Source: an uncultured Paludibacter sp.
Lineage (GTDB): Bacteria > Bacteroidota > Bacteroidia > Bacteroidales > Paludibacteraceae
NCBI GenBank assembly: GCA_937927845.1
Contig: CALFXE010000131.1
Location: 1-53,210, forward strand
Length of the DNA stretch: 53,210 bases
Reading direction: 5' to 3'
Each line of letters begins with the position of its first letter. Positions within the stretch are counted from its first letter, which is position 1. Below, one piece after another: positions 1 to 8,259 of the stretch. The notes below the pieces were generated by a model. That model saw nothing but the letters and a program-made list of their open reading frames with translations. It was not told the DNA's origin and did not search any database. Both the position numbers and the translations under genes were made by a program.

Positions 1-128
1 GCGTGTCATCCCGATGGAGCGCAGCGACTGAGGGAACTCCTCTACAGTTGTAGTGGGTTGGATAATGCGAAGTGAGGGAACTCCTCTACAGTTACAGTCG
101 GTTGATGTGAAAAATCAAGATGACTTCA
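1..128. repeat. Dispersed intergenic repeat, left copy
   Basis: Two imperfect copies of a segment beginning TGAGGGAACTCCTCTACAG (about 30 and 73) follow a GC-richer block containing CATCCCGATGGAGCGCAGCG. The stretch ends in AAAATCAAGATGACTTCA at 111-128. The same blocks occur in reverse complement at the right end of the window (52988-53210), including the AAAATCAAGATGACTTCA terminus. It carries no coding potential and its composition is clearly GC-richer than its surroundings, which fits a mobile or amplified non-coding repeat. It lies 4 bp beyond the 3' end of the reverse-strand gene that follows and may contribute to ending its transcript. Confidence 0.85.
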
Positions 129-132
129 GAAT

Positions 133-672
133 TTATTTGCTATCATTTTTTAGATTTAATTTTGTACCTAAATATGTTTCTGCATTTTCAGAAAGTGTTG
201 GTAAAAATTGAGGTATATCATTTAATACTTTTTCAACGATTTCTTTACCATAAAAAGTGATGATTTCCCCTATTTCAATATCATTGCCTCGTTCAAATAT
301 CCTTCTAATAACAGCTTTCTTATGTTTTTGCCAGTCTATTTTATTTATATCGGTGTCCCAAAATAAGATACTTCTTATTTTAGTCAAATCTGGCTTTGAT
401 TGTTCTTTCAATAATTCTTTACGTTTCTTCTCAACCTCATAGTAGGCTTGAAGAAGCATAAAATATTCCTCATTAGCTCCAAGTGCATTGCCCAGTTTGA
501 TAGATAGTGCGGGATTGATTCCTCTACGACCTTTACTGATAGCATTAATTGTTTGTGGGTACTCCCCTAAAGATAGTGCAAATTGTTTACTCTCTAATCC
601 TCTTCGTTTCAATTCCCTATCAAGAACAGCTCCGGGATGAACTCCTTTTATTTTTGTTATTTCCGGCAACAA
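133..672 (-). CDS. HigA-like XRE antitoxin/regulator fused to a DUF6922-like domain
   Basis: A 179-residue protein. Residues about 8-75 form a HigA/VapI-type helix-turn-helix (HPGAVLDRELKRRGLESKQF, then a second helix around YPQTINAISKGRRGIN). Residues about 98-165 (LFWDTDINKIDWQKHKKAVI and onward) resemble DUF6922, a small domain seen as a stand-alone protein beside AbiEii-type nucleotidyltransferase toxins in Bacteroidetes (family association from memory). It probably binds DNA and represses its own promoter. No HigB-like or nucleotidyltransferase toxin lies next to it: upstream is a repeat-rich intergenic region and downstream is the window-end repeat, so within this window it is an orphan. 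The assignment of the second domain is less certain than the HTH. Confidence 0.72.
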   Translation of the reverse strand: MLPEITKIKGVHPGAVLDRELKRRGLESKQFALSLGEYPQTINAISKGRRGINPALSIKLGNALGANEEYFMLLQAYYEVEKKRKELLKEQSKPDLTKIRSILFWDTDINKIDWQKHKKAVIRRIFERGNDIEIGEIITFYGKEIVEKVLNDIPQFLPTLSENAETYLGTKLNLKNDSK

Positions 673-699
673 AATTGTTTATCATTTAGCGAAGTTAAA

Positions 700-844
700 C
701 ACTGTGTAACACTGTGCCACACATTGTGCAACACTGTGTAACTTCAAAAGAAATAGTATCACAGAGTAACACGGAGTAAACACAGAGTATCACAGAGTAA
801 ACATTGTGCAACACTCTGCCATACATTGTGTAACACTGTGTAAC
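700..844. repeat. Helically phased 10-11 bp degenerate repeat array
   Basis: The 315-base gap between the HigA-like gene and the DUF438 gene (673-987) is dominated by about a dozen degenerate units of the type CACTGTGTAA, CACTGTGCCA or CACAGAGTAA, mostly spaced 10-12 bp apart, with one short interruption near 745-758. The two outer blocks use the CTGTG version and the inner block the CAGAG version. Related fragments (TTACTCTGTGATATTG, GGTTACACAATG) occur near 16170-16215. No ORF or RNA gene is seen here; the rest of the gap holds the promoter of the next gene. Confidence 0.8.
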
Positions 845-913
845 TTTTCAAAAATCAAATCTCACAACAAACGGTTATAAACAAACAATTTACCACTAAA
901 ATTATCTCTAAGA

Positions 914-932
914 ATAACCCAAAATAGGGATG
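914..932 (+). promoter_or_regulatory. Candidate activator site (AACCC-N6-GGGAT) upstream of the DUF438 gene
   Basis: The segment reads ATAACCCAAAATAGGGATG, an imperfect inverted repeat. Its last 12 bases (AAAATAGGGATG) are identical to a site in front of the TonB receptor at 42858-42876. Its right edge lies 23 bp before the -7 box. A role as a binding site is inferred from the repetition and placement. Confidence 0.4.
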
Positions 933-953
933 TTAAAATTAGATTGAAATTAT

Positions 954-961
954 TATCTTTG
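954..961 (+). promoter_or_regulatory. Bacteroidetes -7 box for the DUF438 operon
   Basis: TATCTTTG matches the TAnnTTTG consensus and lies 26 bp before the ATG of the DUF438 gene. No good -33 TTTG is visible at the usual distance, which would fit a promoter dependent on an activator bound at the site just upstream. Confidence 0.6.
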
Positions 962-987
962 CATCTAAACAATTAAGCTAAAATAAT

Positions 988-2220
988 ATGAGTGAGCTGA
1001 TTAATAATTCGCACGAAAGAAAAAAAACATTAAAAGAACTGATCTTGAAACTTCATGCAGGAGAGTCAGAAGAGGAGGTTCGTCAACAGCTATTACGCAA
1101 TTTAAGTTCCATACCTTATGGTGAGGTTGTTGAAGTTGAGCAAGAATTGATAAGTGAAGGTTTGCCTGAGGAAGAGGTGCTTAGGTTATGTGATATGCAC
1201 TCTGCGGTGCTGGAAGGACGTATCGATTTATCCGAAATGATGGATATTCCTGAGGGGCATCCGATTGATGTGATGCTAAATGAAAATAAAGAGCTTCGAA
1301 AAGTTGCCGAACAAATCTTAGAGATTTTGGAAGATATTGAATATGATAAACCTGATGATGTTTCGAAAGAAATTCTGAAACTCAGAGGGTTGTTTAATAA
1401 TCTGTATGATGCTGATAAGCTGTATCAGCGTAAAGAATATTTGATTTTCCCATATCTCGAAAAAGCAGGTATTACCGGACCGCCTAAAGTTATGTGGGGT
1501 AAACATGATGAAATCAGAGAGTTAATCAAGGGTGGAATTGAAGTTCTGCAAGTTCCTGATATTTCACGCGATGATTTGTTAGTTTCTGCTGACATAGTAC
1601 TTAAACCTGCTGTAAGACAGGTTGTTGAAATGGGGACTAAGGAGTCTGAGATTTTGTTTCCAATGGCGATGGATACCTTAAATGAAGCAGAATGGTATGA
1701 AATCAAGAAACAGTCGATTGAAATTGGTTATTGTCTCTACGATCCTCCTAAAGAATGGCGTCCTGAATGGGCTACTGAAAGCACGCTCGCTGAACTTAAT
1801 AAGTCAGGAGAACATGTGCAACTGCCGTCAGGAGGTTTTTCAGTTGAGGAACTGATGGCAATACTCAACACAGTGCCTTTGGATATGACCTTCGTCGATA
1901 AAGATGATAAAGTGAAATATTTCACACAAGGAACAGAAAGGATTTTTCAGCGTAACAGAGCTATTTTAAATAGAGATGTTCGTCATTGCCATCCACCTGC
2001 AAGTGCTCATATTGTTGATAAAATTATCGATGATTTTAAAACCGGTAAAGCTTCCCGTGCCCCGTTCTGGATTAGTAAAGGTGGTAAAATGGTTCATATT
2101 GAATACTTTGCATTACGTAATGAAAAAGGTGAATATTTAGGCACCCTTGAAGTATCTCATGACGTAACAGTATATCGTGAATTAGAAGGAGAGCAACGAA
2201 TTTTATCATATTCAAAATAA
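988..2220 (+). CDS. DUF438 / hemerythrin-like / PAS protein, probable NO or O2 responsive
   Basis: A 410-residue protein. Residues about 10-80 form the DUF438 domain (KKTLKELILKLHAGESEEEV). Residues about 90-250 are a hemerythrin-like helical bundle with candidate di-iron ligands in HPIDVML, in the YQRKEYLIFP helix, in GKHDEIRELI and in KESEILFP. Residues about 285-400 are a PAS domain (SVEELMAILNTVPLDMTFVD). Such proteins are recurrent members of NO-response regulons in anaerobes, where they are thought to bind or sense NO/O2; the exact reaction is unknown. It is followed at 36 bp by the DUF1858-DUF2249 gene and likely shares its transcript. The signals lie about 30-70 bp upstream of the start. 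The function in NO stress is inferred from family context and from the NO reductase on the other strand. Confidence 0.85.
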   Translation: MSELINNSHERKKTLKELILKLHAGESEEEVRQQLLRNLSSIPYGEVVEVEQELISEGLPEEEVLRLCDMHSAVLEGRIDLSEMMDIPEGHPIDVMLNENKELRKVAEQILEILEDIEYDKPDDVSKEILKLRGLFNNLYDADKLYQRKEYLIFPYLEKAGITGPPKVMWGKHDEIRELIKGGIEVLQVPDISRDDLLVSADIVLKPAVRQVVEMGTKESEILFPMAMDTLNEAEWYEIKKQSIEIGYCLYDPPKEWRPEWATESTLAELNKSGEHVQLPSGGFSVEELMAILNTVPLDMTFVDKDDKVKYFTQGTERIFQRNRAILNRDVRHCHPPASAHIVDKIIDDFKTGKASRAPFWISKGGKMVHIEYFALRNEKGEYLGTLEVSHDVTVYRELEGEQRILSYSK

Positions 2221-2256
2221 GACATATCTTTTTGAGATTTAATAAAAAATATAAAT

Positions 2257-2763
2257 ATGATTATAACGCCAAAAACAAAAGTTCTTCAACTTATTGAAAC
2301 ATATCCTGAGTTAGAAGACGTATTAATCAACATGGTACCGGCTTTTGAAAAACTTAAAAACCCTGTTTTGCGAAAAACGGTAGCAAAAATCGCAACTTTG
2401 CAACAAGCAGCATCAATTGGGCATCTAAAGACGGAGGAGCTGATAAACAAGCTGCGTAAGGCAGTCGGACAAGAACAAGTTGAGAATATGGGTACAGATA
2501 CGCATTTTATAACTCAACAGCCCGAATGGTTTGATGCTACAAAAGTTGTAGTAGAGTTTGATGTCAGAGAGATGCTACAAGCAGGCGAACACCCTGTTAA
2601 TCAGGTGACATCCGATTTGAACAAACTTGTAGCAGGTGAAATATATAAATTGACAGCTCCTTTTTTACCGGCTCCCTTAATTGAAAAAGCTGGGAGTTTG
2701 AAAATCCAACATTGGGTGGTTCAAGAAAATGACGAGTTGTTTTATATATATTTTTCACGATAA
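2257..2763 (+). CDS. DUF1858-DUF2249 protein
   Basis: A 168-residue cytoplasmic protein. Residues about 1-65 are a DUF1858 domain (TPKTKVLQLIETYPELEDVL), related to the N-terminal domain of ScdA/Ric iron-sulfur repair proteins. Residues about 95-165 form a DUF2249-type TusA-like fold (FDVREMLQAGEHPVNQVTSD, ending in QHWVVQENDELFYIYF). No cysteine pair is visible, so a direct redox-thiol role is not supported. Proteins of this architecture travel with DUF438/hemerythrin genes and NO reductases in Bacteroidales (family knowledge). It sits between the DUF438 gene and the GNAT gene with gaps of 36 and 11 bp, so an operon is likely. Molecular function unknown. Confidence 0.8.
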   Translation: MIITPKTKVLQLIETYPELEDVLINMVPAFEKLKNPVLRKTVAKIATLQQAASIGHLKTEELINKLRKAVGQEQVENMGTDTHFITQQPEWFDATKVVVEFDVREMLQAGEHPVNQVTSDLNKLVAGEIYKLTAPFLPAPLIEKAGSLKIQHWVVQENDELFYIYFSR

Positions 2764-2774
2764 AATTTAGAGCT

Positions 2775-3311
2775 ATGTTAAAAATTTTTAGAGACACACA
2801 TTATCAATTCAGAGAAGAAATACGCAAATTGTATTTAGATACTTTCTCGAAAGGGGAATCAGCACAACATGTTGATTCAGAGGAGTTGGACAATGAAATC
2901 AGATTAGCTTACGAAGAAGGCATGATGATGGTTGCTGTTGATGAAAATGATGAAACTAAGCTCAATGGTGCCTTATTTGTGTATCCGCTTCATTATGTTG
3001 AGAGATTTAACCCTCAATTATCTGAAGTCCAGGATAAAATGCATACTCCTTATATTGCGGAAATCATGGTTCACGAGAAACTTCGTGGTCAAGGTATAGG
3101 TCGAAAGATGTTAAATAAAACTATGTCTTTGTTGAAAGAAAATCGTTCAAAAGAAGTGTTTATAAGAGTTTGGAAGAGAAATGTAAACGCTTTGAAATTA
3201 TATAAAGATACCGGATTTGAAATAGTAGGGAAAATGTTACACACTAAATTGTTTCCCGATCGTCAGACAAAATTCTTTATGGATAAACTGTATTTGAAGC
3301 GTGGTTTGTAA
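2775..3311 (+). CDS. GNAT family N-acetyltransferase
   Basis: A 178-residue GNAT-fold protein. The acetyl-CoA binding loop is visible as EKLRGQGIGRKML (about residues 96-108, the Q/RxxGxG/A signature), preceded by the beta-4 strand YIAEIMVH and followed by VFIRVWKRNVNALKLYKDTGFEIVG-type beta-5/alpha-4 elements. The substrate cannot be read from the sequence. It starts 11 bp after the DUF2249 gene and is 62 bp before ovoA, which makes it part of the same transcription unit or immediately adjacent to it. A role in modifying a small thiol or amino-acid metabolite is conceivable from the position only. Confidence 0.8.
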   Translation: MLKIFRDTHYQFREEIRKLYLDTFSKGESAQHVDSEELDNEIRLAYEEGMMMVAVDENDETKLNGALFVYPLHYVERFNPQLSEVQDKMHTPYIAEIMVHEKLRGQGIGRKMLNKTMSLLKENRSKEVFIRVWKRNVNALKLYKDTGFEIVGKMLHTKLFPDRQTKFFMDKLYLKRGL

Positions 3312-3373
3312 ACAAATTATATTTGATTTTCGTTGTAAACAAATAGAATGTCTCAATTTATAAGCTATTAAGC

Positions 3374-5479
3374 ATGGATTTAAACAAATTAATTACTCAA
3401 ACCATAATCTTAGACAAAGGTAATCCCGAAACAAAAAAAGCAGAAATACGTAATTATTTCTTGAAGACGTGGGAAATAGACGAACTTCTTTATAATCAAC
3501 TAAAATCAGACGATATTTTTTATCATCGCGGTGATCCGTTACGGCATGTGATCCTTTTTTATTTAGGTCATACTGCCGTTTTCTTTATTAATAAAATGAT
3601 ACTTGCGGGTTTGATTAAGGAACGTGTCAATCCTGATTTTGAATCTATCTTTGCTATTGGTGTGGATGAAATGAGTTGGGATGATTTGGATGAAAAGAAT
3701 TATAATTGGCCTTCTGTCAAAGCTGTACGTGAATATAGAGATAAAGTCAAAAAGATTGTCCTCGATTTCATAGATAAAACTCCTCTTGTATTTCCTGTCG
3801 ACTGGAAAAATCCTTTCTGGATTATAATGATGGGTATAGAACATGAACGTATCCATTTAGAAACCTCATCTGTCTTGATTAGACAATTGCCTTTGAATGA
3901 AGTTGTTGCAGGTAGATTTGGAGAGATCTGTAAGGATAGGGGAGAAGCACCCATCAATAATTTGGTAACAGTTCCTGCTGCTAAAGTGAATTTAGGTAAA
4001 CCCGAAAATCATCCGCTTTATGGTTGGGATAATGAGTATGGAACTTACTCAGAAGATGTAAAGGAATATAAGGCTTCCGAAATGCTGATTTCTAACGGAG
4101 AATTTTTAGCGTTTGTTGAAGATGGGGGCTATAAACATAAGAATTATTGGACTGAAGAAGGTTGGAACTGGTGTCAATTCAAAGAGGCTGAAATGCCTTT
4201 GTTCTGGCGGAAGAAAGCAGATGGTTATTGGTTGAGATTGGTTGCAGAGGAAATTTCTATGCCTTGGAACTGGCCTGTTGAAGTGAATTATTTAGAAGCA
4301 AAAGCTTTTTGTAATTGGAAAACTGTTAAGACAGGTAAGACATTTCGACTACCGACAGAAGCTGAATGGTACAGATTGGCTGAGCATTGTAAAGTTCAGA
4401 ATCAGCCGGAATGGGATAAAGCACCCGGTAATATAAATTTGGAATACTTTGCATCACCTTGTCCGGTGAATATGTTTAAGTTTGGCGATTTCTATGATGT
4501 ACTCGGTAATGTATGGCAGTGGACAGAAACTCCAATTACAGGTTTCCCAGGTTTTAAAGTACATTTGATGTATGACGATTTTTCAACTCCAACTTTCGAT
4601 GGTAAGCATAACTTAATTAAAGGCGGTTCGTGGATTTCGACCGGAAATGAGGCTACATTGCATTCGCGTTATGCGTTCAGGCGACATTTCTATCAACATG
4701 CAGGATTTAGATTGGTGCAGTCGGAAGAGCCGCTTGTGATACAGGATGAAACTTACGAAACAGATTTGGAAGTAGCTAACTCATGTGAGAATATGTGGGG
4801 ACAGACAACCCAATCTAATTTTCATCAGCAATTTGCTAAAGCAATACGTGAGAATATAACAGGTTTAGAGCAAATGAACGTGCTTGATTTGAATACAGAT
4901 ACAGGTCGATTAGCGTTTGAACTTGCTCCGTTTGTGAAACAATTGATGGCACTTGATTTTTCAGCTCGCTTTATTCGGATTCCAATTCGTTTGCAGGAGC
5001 GAGGTTTTATGCGTTATATAGTGCGTGATGAAAACGACTTGGTGTTTTACCGTGAAGTTGTGCTAAAAGATACCGGTCTGACTGAAGGATTGAGTAAAAT
5101 CAAATTTATGCAGGATAATGCTAATAATTTGAAACCTATTCATTCTAATTACGATTTGATTATTGCACCATTTGTTTTAGAAGAATTAAACTGTCCGAAT
5201 AAGTTTCTATCAGAAATTCATACTCGTGTAAATGATGGAGGTTACTTAGTAATAGCATCTGATTATAACTGGGATAGAAATAAAATACAGCATGATTGTC
5301 GCCCAGGAGGCTTTAAAAAAGATGGTGAACCGGTTACATCTTTAGATGGAATAAACGCTATTCTCTCAAAGAATTTTGAACTTCAGTCAAGTCCGGTTAA
5401 TCTATCGAAATATGAATGGTTAAATTCTCGTCAACAACTCCAAAGTGTTTGTGAAATTAGTATCTGGAAGAAGAAGTGA
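3374..5479 (+). CDS. Ovothiol biosynthesis protein OvoA (sulfoxide synthase + methyltransferase)
   Basis: A 701-residue three-domain enzyme. Residues about 1-180 form the DinB-like iron-binding domain with candidate ligands H66 (LGHTAVF) and H157/H161 (EHERIHLE). Residues about 200-460 form the formylglycine-generating-enzyme-like domain (FRLPTEAEWYRLAEHC, DVLGNVWQWTET, GGSWISTGNEATLHSRYAFR). Residues about 470-701 are the C-terminal SAM-dependent methyltransferase (VLDLNTDTGRLAFEL). OvoA couples histidine and cysteine to 5-histidylcysteine sulfoxide and N-methylates the mercaptohistidine product; the C-terminal domain and the length distinguish it from ergothioneine EgtB. No OvoB-type PLP lyase is seen in the window. 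It follows the hemerythrin/DUF2249/GNAT genes, consistent with a redox or NO protective role, which is inference. Confidence 0.9.
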   Translation: MDLNKLITQTIILDKGNPETKKAEIRNYFLKTWEIDELLYNQLKSDDIFYHRGDPLRHVILFYLGHTAVFFINKMILAGLIKERVNPDFESIFAIGVDEMSWDDLDEKNYNWPSVKAVREYRDKVKKIVLDFIDKTPLVFPVDWKNPFWIIMMGIEHERIHLETSSVLIRQLPLNEVVAGRFGEICKDRGEAPINNLVTVPAAKVNLGKPENHPLYGWDNEYGTYSEDVKEYKASEMLISNGEFLAFVEDGGYKHKNYWTEEGWNWCQFKEAEMPLFWRKKADGYWLRLVAEEISMPWNWPVEVNYLEAKAFCNWKTVKTGKTFRLPTEAEWYRLAEHCKVQNQPEWDKAPGNINLEYFASPCPVNMFKFGDFYDVLGNVWQWTETPITGFPGFKVHLMYDDFSTPTFDGKHNLIKGGSWISTGNEATLHSRYAFRRHFYQHAGFRLVQSEEPLVIQDETYETDLEVANSCENMWGQTTQSNFHQQFAKAIRENITGLEQMNVLDLNTDTGRLAFELAPFVKQLMALDFSARFIRIPIRLQERGFMRYIVRDENDLVFYREVVLKDTGLTEGLSKIKFMQDNANNLKPIHSNYDLIIAPFVLEELNCPNKFLSEIHTRVNDGGYLVIASDYNWDRNKIQHDCRPGGFKKDGEPVTSLDGINAILSKNFELQSSPVNLSKYEWLNSRQQLQSVCEISIWKKK

Positions 5480-5538
5480 TTGTAACTTGACATAATATGA
5501 CTTTAATAATTTACTTGTAATTTTAAATCTAATATATA

Positions 5539-8259
5539 ATGAGATCGAAAATCCTGTTATCTGCAATCTTTTTAAGTATTCAATGGTCATTGCATTTGTT
5601 GAATGCTTCTTCTATCACGCCGACACAACTAACTTGTGAGTATATTGACAATCCATCTGTAATTGATGTTTTACACCCTCGATTAAGTTGGATAAACGAA
5701 GCTAATGGTAATCAGAAAGGAGTGTCGCAGTCGGCATACGAAGTTGAAGTTGCAACTGAATATGAGAAATTATTACAAGGTAAGCCTGATTTATGGAAGA
5801 CTAAAAAGGTAAATAGTGATGCCTCTGTATTAATAAGTTATAATGGTAAAGATTTGAATTCAAGGACGGATTGCTGGTGGCGTGTGCGAGTTTGGGATAA
5901 TAAAGGAAAAGTATCGACATGGAGTGAGCCGGCTTATTGGCATGTCGGACTGTTGAATAAATCTGATTGGAAAGCAGAATGGATTGGTGCACCTTGGCAG
6001 GGCGAGCGACCGGTTACCTATAATACCGATGAATTACCTCATCCGGCACCACTATTACGAAAATCTTTCAGCGTAGAAAAGACTATTAAATCAGCAAAAA
6101 TATACACTACAGGTTTAGGTTATTTCGAACTTTATTGTAATGGTAGAAAAGTTAGTGATGACGTTTTAGTGCCGAATCAAACACAATGGACTAAGCGTGA
6201 AAACCTTCATGAATACGGTATTCCTGTACATGATGATTTTACTGAGTATTGTGTTTTATATCTCTGTTATGATCTAAAACCTTTATTGCATCAAGGCAAA
6301 AATGCAATTGGAGCAATTCTGGGAAATGGTTTTTACAGTGCATCTTCGAGATGGGTACTGGGATATGGCTCACCACGTTTTATTGCACAATTAGAGATTG
6401 AATATGTTGATGGCAGTAAAGAAACAATCATTTCAGACACTGATTGGAAAGTTGAGAAAAGTCCGATTGTATATGATATGATATATCAAGGTGAGCAGTA
6501 TGATGCGCGCTTAGAATATAAAGATTGGTGTAAAGCGGAGTATAATGACGATAATTGGAAAAATGCTATTATAAGAAATGCACCTGTAGGTCAATTACAA
6601 GCTCAAATGTCGCCATCTGATAAGGTTATGGAGAAACTAAAGCCTGTTAATATTGAAAAATTAGATGGTAAGGGTAACTATAGAATAGATTTCGGAGAAG
6701 AGATTTCAGGTTGGTTGCGTATGGATAATATTAATGGAGTTTCAGGACATCGTATCAGGATAAAATATCTAAGCGAATCGGCAAATGGTACTAATAGTTA
6801 CACTTTAAATGGTTCAAAAGATGAAAGTTATGCAACCCGATTTACATGGTATGTGTTTAGGTCGGTTGAAATTTATGACTATCCCGGAGAACTGAAAGCT
6901 GAAGATATAACAGCCGAAGCGGTGTATACGGATGTAAAAACTGTTGGTCATTTCAACTGCTCGAATGAACTCCTTAATAAAATTCAAAAGATATGGAAAC
7001 GCAGTCAGACTGATAATATGCATGGTGGTATAGCAAGCGATTGCCCACATCGTGAAAGGTTAGCTTATACGGGCGATGGTCAAGTTGCGATGAATACAGT
7101 TATGCATAATTATGATGTTGCAAGTTTTTATAGAAAATGGATAAAAGATATAGTAGGTTCTCAAAATATTACTACCGGATATGTTCCTAATAGTGCCCCT
7201 TGGCAACCCGGTGCAGGCGGCGGAGTTGCATGGGGAGCATCAATAGTTATTATGCCTTGGGAATATTATCAAACATATGGAGATTTGCAGATTTTGTCAT
7301 ACTCTTATGAAGGCATGAAGAAATATCTTGCTTATATGCAGCAATGGCTTGATGATGACGGTATTATGTTTCAGCAAGCACCAAGTAAGGACAATGTTCA
7401 ATATTGGATGAATTTAGGAGAATGGTGTCCGCCGGGAGAATTTCCACCGAATGAATTAGTGCATACTTTTTATTTGTGGTTATGTACACATAATATAGCA
7501 AATTCAGCATCAGCATTAGGAAAGAATGAAGATGCACGTATGTACAGACAACAAGAAGCACAAGTAAAAGAAGCTTTCATTAAACGTTTTTACAATAAAG
7601 ATGAAGGTACATTTGGTAAATATGGAGCAAATATCTTTGCATTAAAAATGGGATTGGATGAGTCTATGATAAAACGTGTAGTAGACACTGTAAGTAAAGA
7701 TATTGAACAAGCAAATGGACATTTAGATACAGGGATTTTCGGAACTCGATATTTGTTTGAAGTATTATGTGAGTATGGTTTAAATGAACAGGCATATGAA
7801 ATAATAAATCAAACGACATTCCCAAGTATCGGACATTGGATAGCTCAAGGAGCTACAACCACATGGGAACAGTGGGATGGCGTACATTCACGTAATCATC
7901 CTATGTTTGGAGGCGGTTTGGTTTGGCTTTATCGAGATTTGGCAGGTATGAAAGAAGCAAAGCCGGGTTATAAACAGATTATATTTAAGCCATGTCCAAC
8001 CGATGATTTGGGATATGCATCATATTCAAAACTAACTCCTTATGGAGAAGCCGGAATATGGTGGGAGAAAATAGATAATCAGATAGAAATAAAAGTAAAG
8101 GTGCCGGTTGGTAGTAGCGCATTAATATACGTGCCACACAATCCCTCATATGAAATGAAACTGCATAAGGAAAAAAATGTAGTTTTCAAAAGCAAATCAG
8201 ATGGATATATTTGCTATGAAATAGGATCAGGTGAATATAAATTCTATGGTAGTTTGTGA
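5539..8259 (+). CDS. Glycoside hydrolase family 78 alpha-L-rhamnosidase
   Basis: A 906-residue secreted enzyme. An N-terminal signal peptide covers about residues 1-24 (KILLSAIFLSIQWSLHLLNA). Then come the beta-sandwich modules (fibronectin-like region about 30-140, the rhamnosidase N-terminal domain with LRKSFSVEKTIKSAKIYTTG, and a concanavalin-like domain). The (alpha/alpha)6 catalytic barrel spans about 470-830 with the hallmark motif SDCPHRERLAYTGDGQ and the later TTTWEQWDGVHSRNHPMFG, whose glutamates correspond to the catalytic acid/base region of GH78. It ends in a C-terminal beta-sandwich. It would release terminal L-rhamnose from plant or microbial glycans in the periplasm or outside the cell. 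It is a lone gene, not part of a visible SusCD locus. Its 3' end overlaps the convergent PepSY gene by 16 bp. Confidence 0.9.
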   Translation: MRSKILLSAIFLSIQWSLHLLNASSITPTQLTCEYIDNPSVIDVLHPRLSWINEANGNQKGVSQSAYEVEVATEYEKLLQGKPDLWKTKKVNSDASVLISYNGKDLNSRTDCWWRVRVWDNKGKVSTWSEPAYWHVGLLNKSDWKAEWIGAPWQGERPVTYNTDELPHPAPLLRKSFSVEKTIKSAKIYTTGLGYFELYCNGRKVSDDVLVPNQTQWTKRENLHEYGIPVHDDFTEYCVLYLCYDLKPLLHQGKNAIGAILGNGFYSASSRWVLGYGSPRFIAQLEIEYVDGSKETIISDTDWKVEKSPIVYDMIYQGEQYDARLEYKDWCKAEYNDDNWKNAIIRNAPVGQLQAQMSPSDKVMEKLKPVNIEKLDGKGNYRIDFGEEISGWLRMDNINGVSGHRIRIKYLSESANGTNSYTLNGSKDESYATRFTWYVFRSVEIYDYPGELKAEDITAEAVYTDVKTVGHFNCSNELLNKIQKIWKRSQTDNMHGGIASDCPHRERLAYTGDGQVAMNTVMHNYDVASFYRKWIKDIVGSQNITTGYVPNSAPWQPGAGGGVAWGASIVIMPWEYYQTYGDLQILSYSYEGMKKYLAYMQQWLDDDGIMFQQAPSKDNVQYWMNLGEWCPPGEFPPNELVHTFYLWLCTHNIANSASALGKNEDARMYRQQEAQVKEAFIKRFYNKDEGTFGKYGANIFALKMGLDESMIKRVVDTVSKDIEQANGHLDTGIFGTRYLFEVLCEYGLNEQAYEIINQTTFPSIGHWIAQGATTTWEQWDGVHSRNHPMFGGGLVWLYRDLAGMKEAKPGYKQIIFKPCPTDDLGYASYSKLTPYGEAGIWWEKIDNQIEIKVKVPVGSSALIYVPHNPSYEMKLHKEKNVVFKSKSDGYICYEIGSGEYKFYGSL

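Noticed and set aside
3374..5479. Ergothioneine synthase EgtB
   Set aside because: The protein has the additional C-terminal methyltransferase domain and the length of OvoA.
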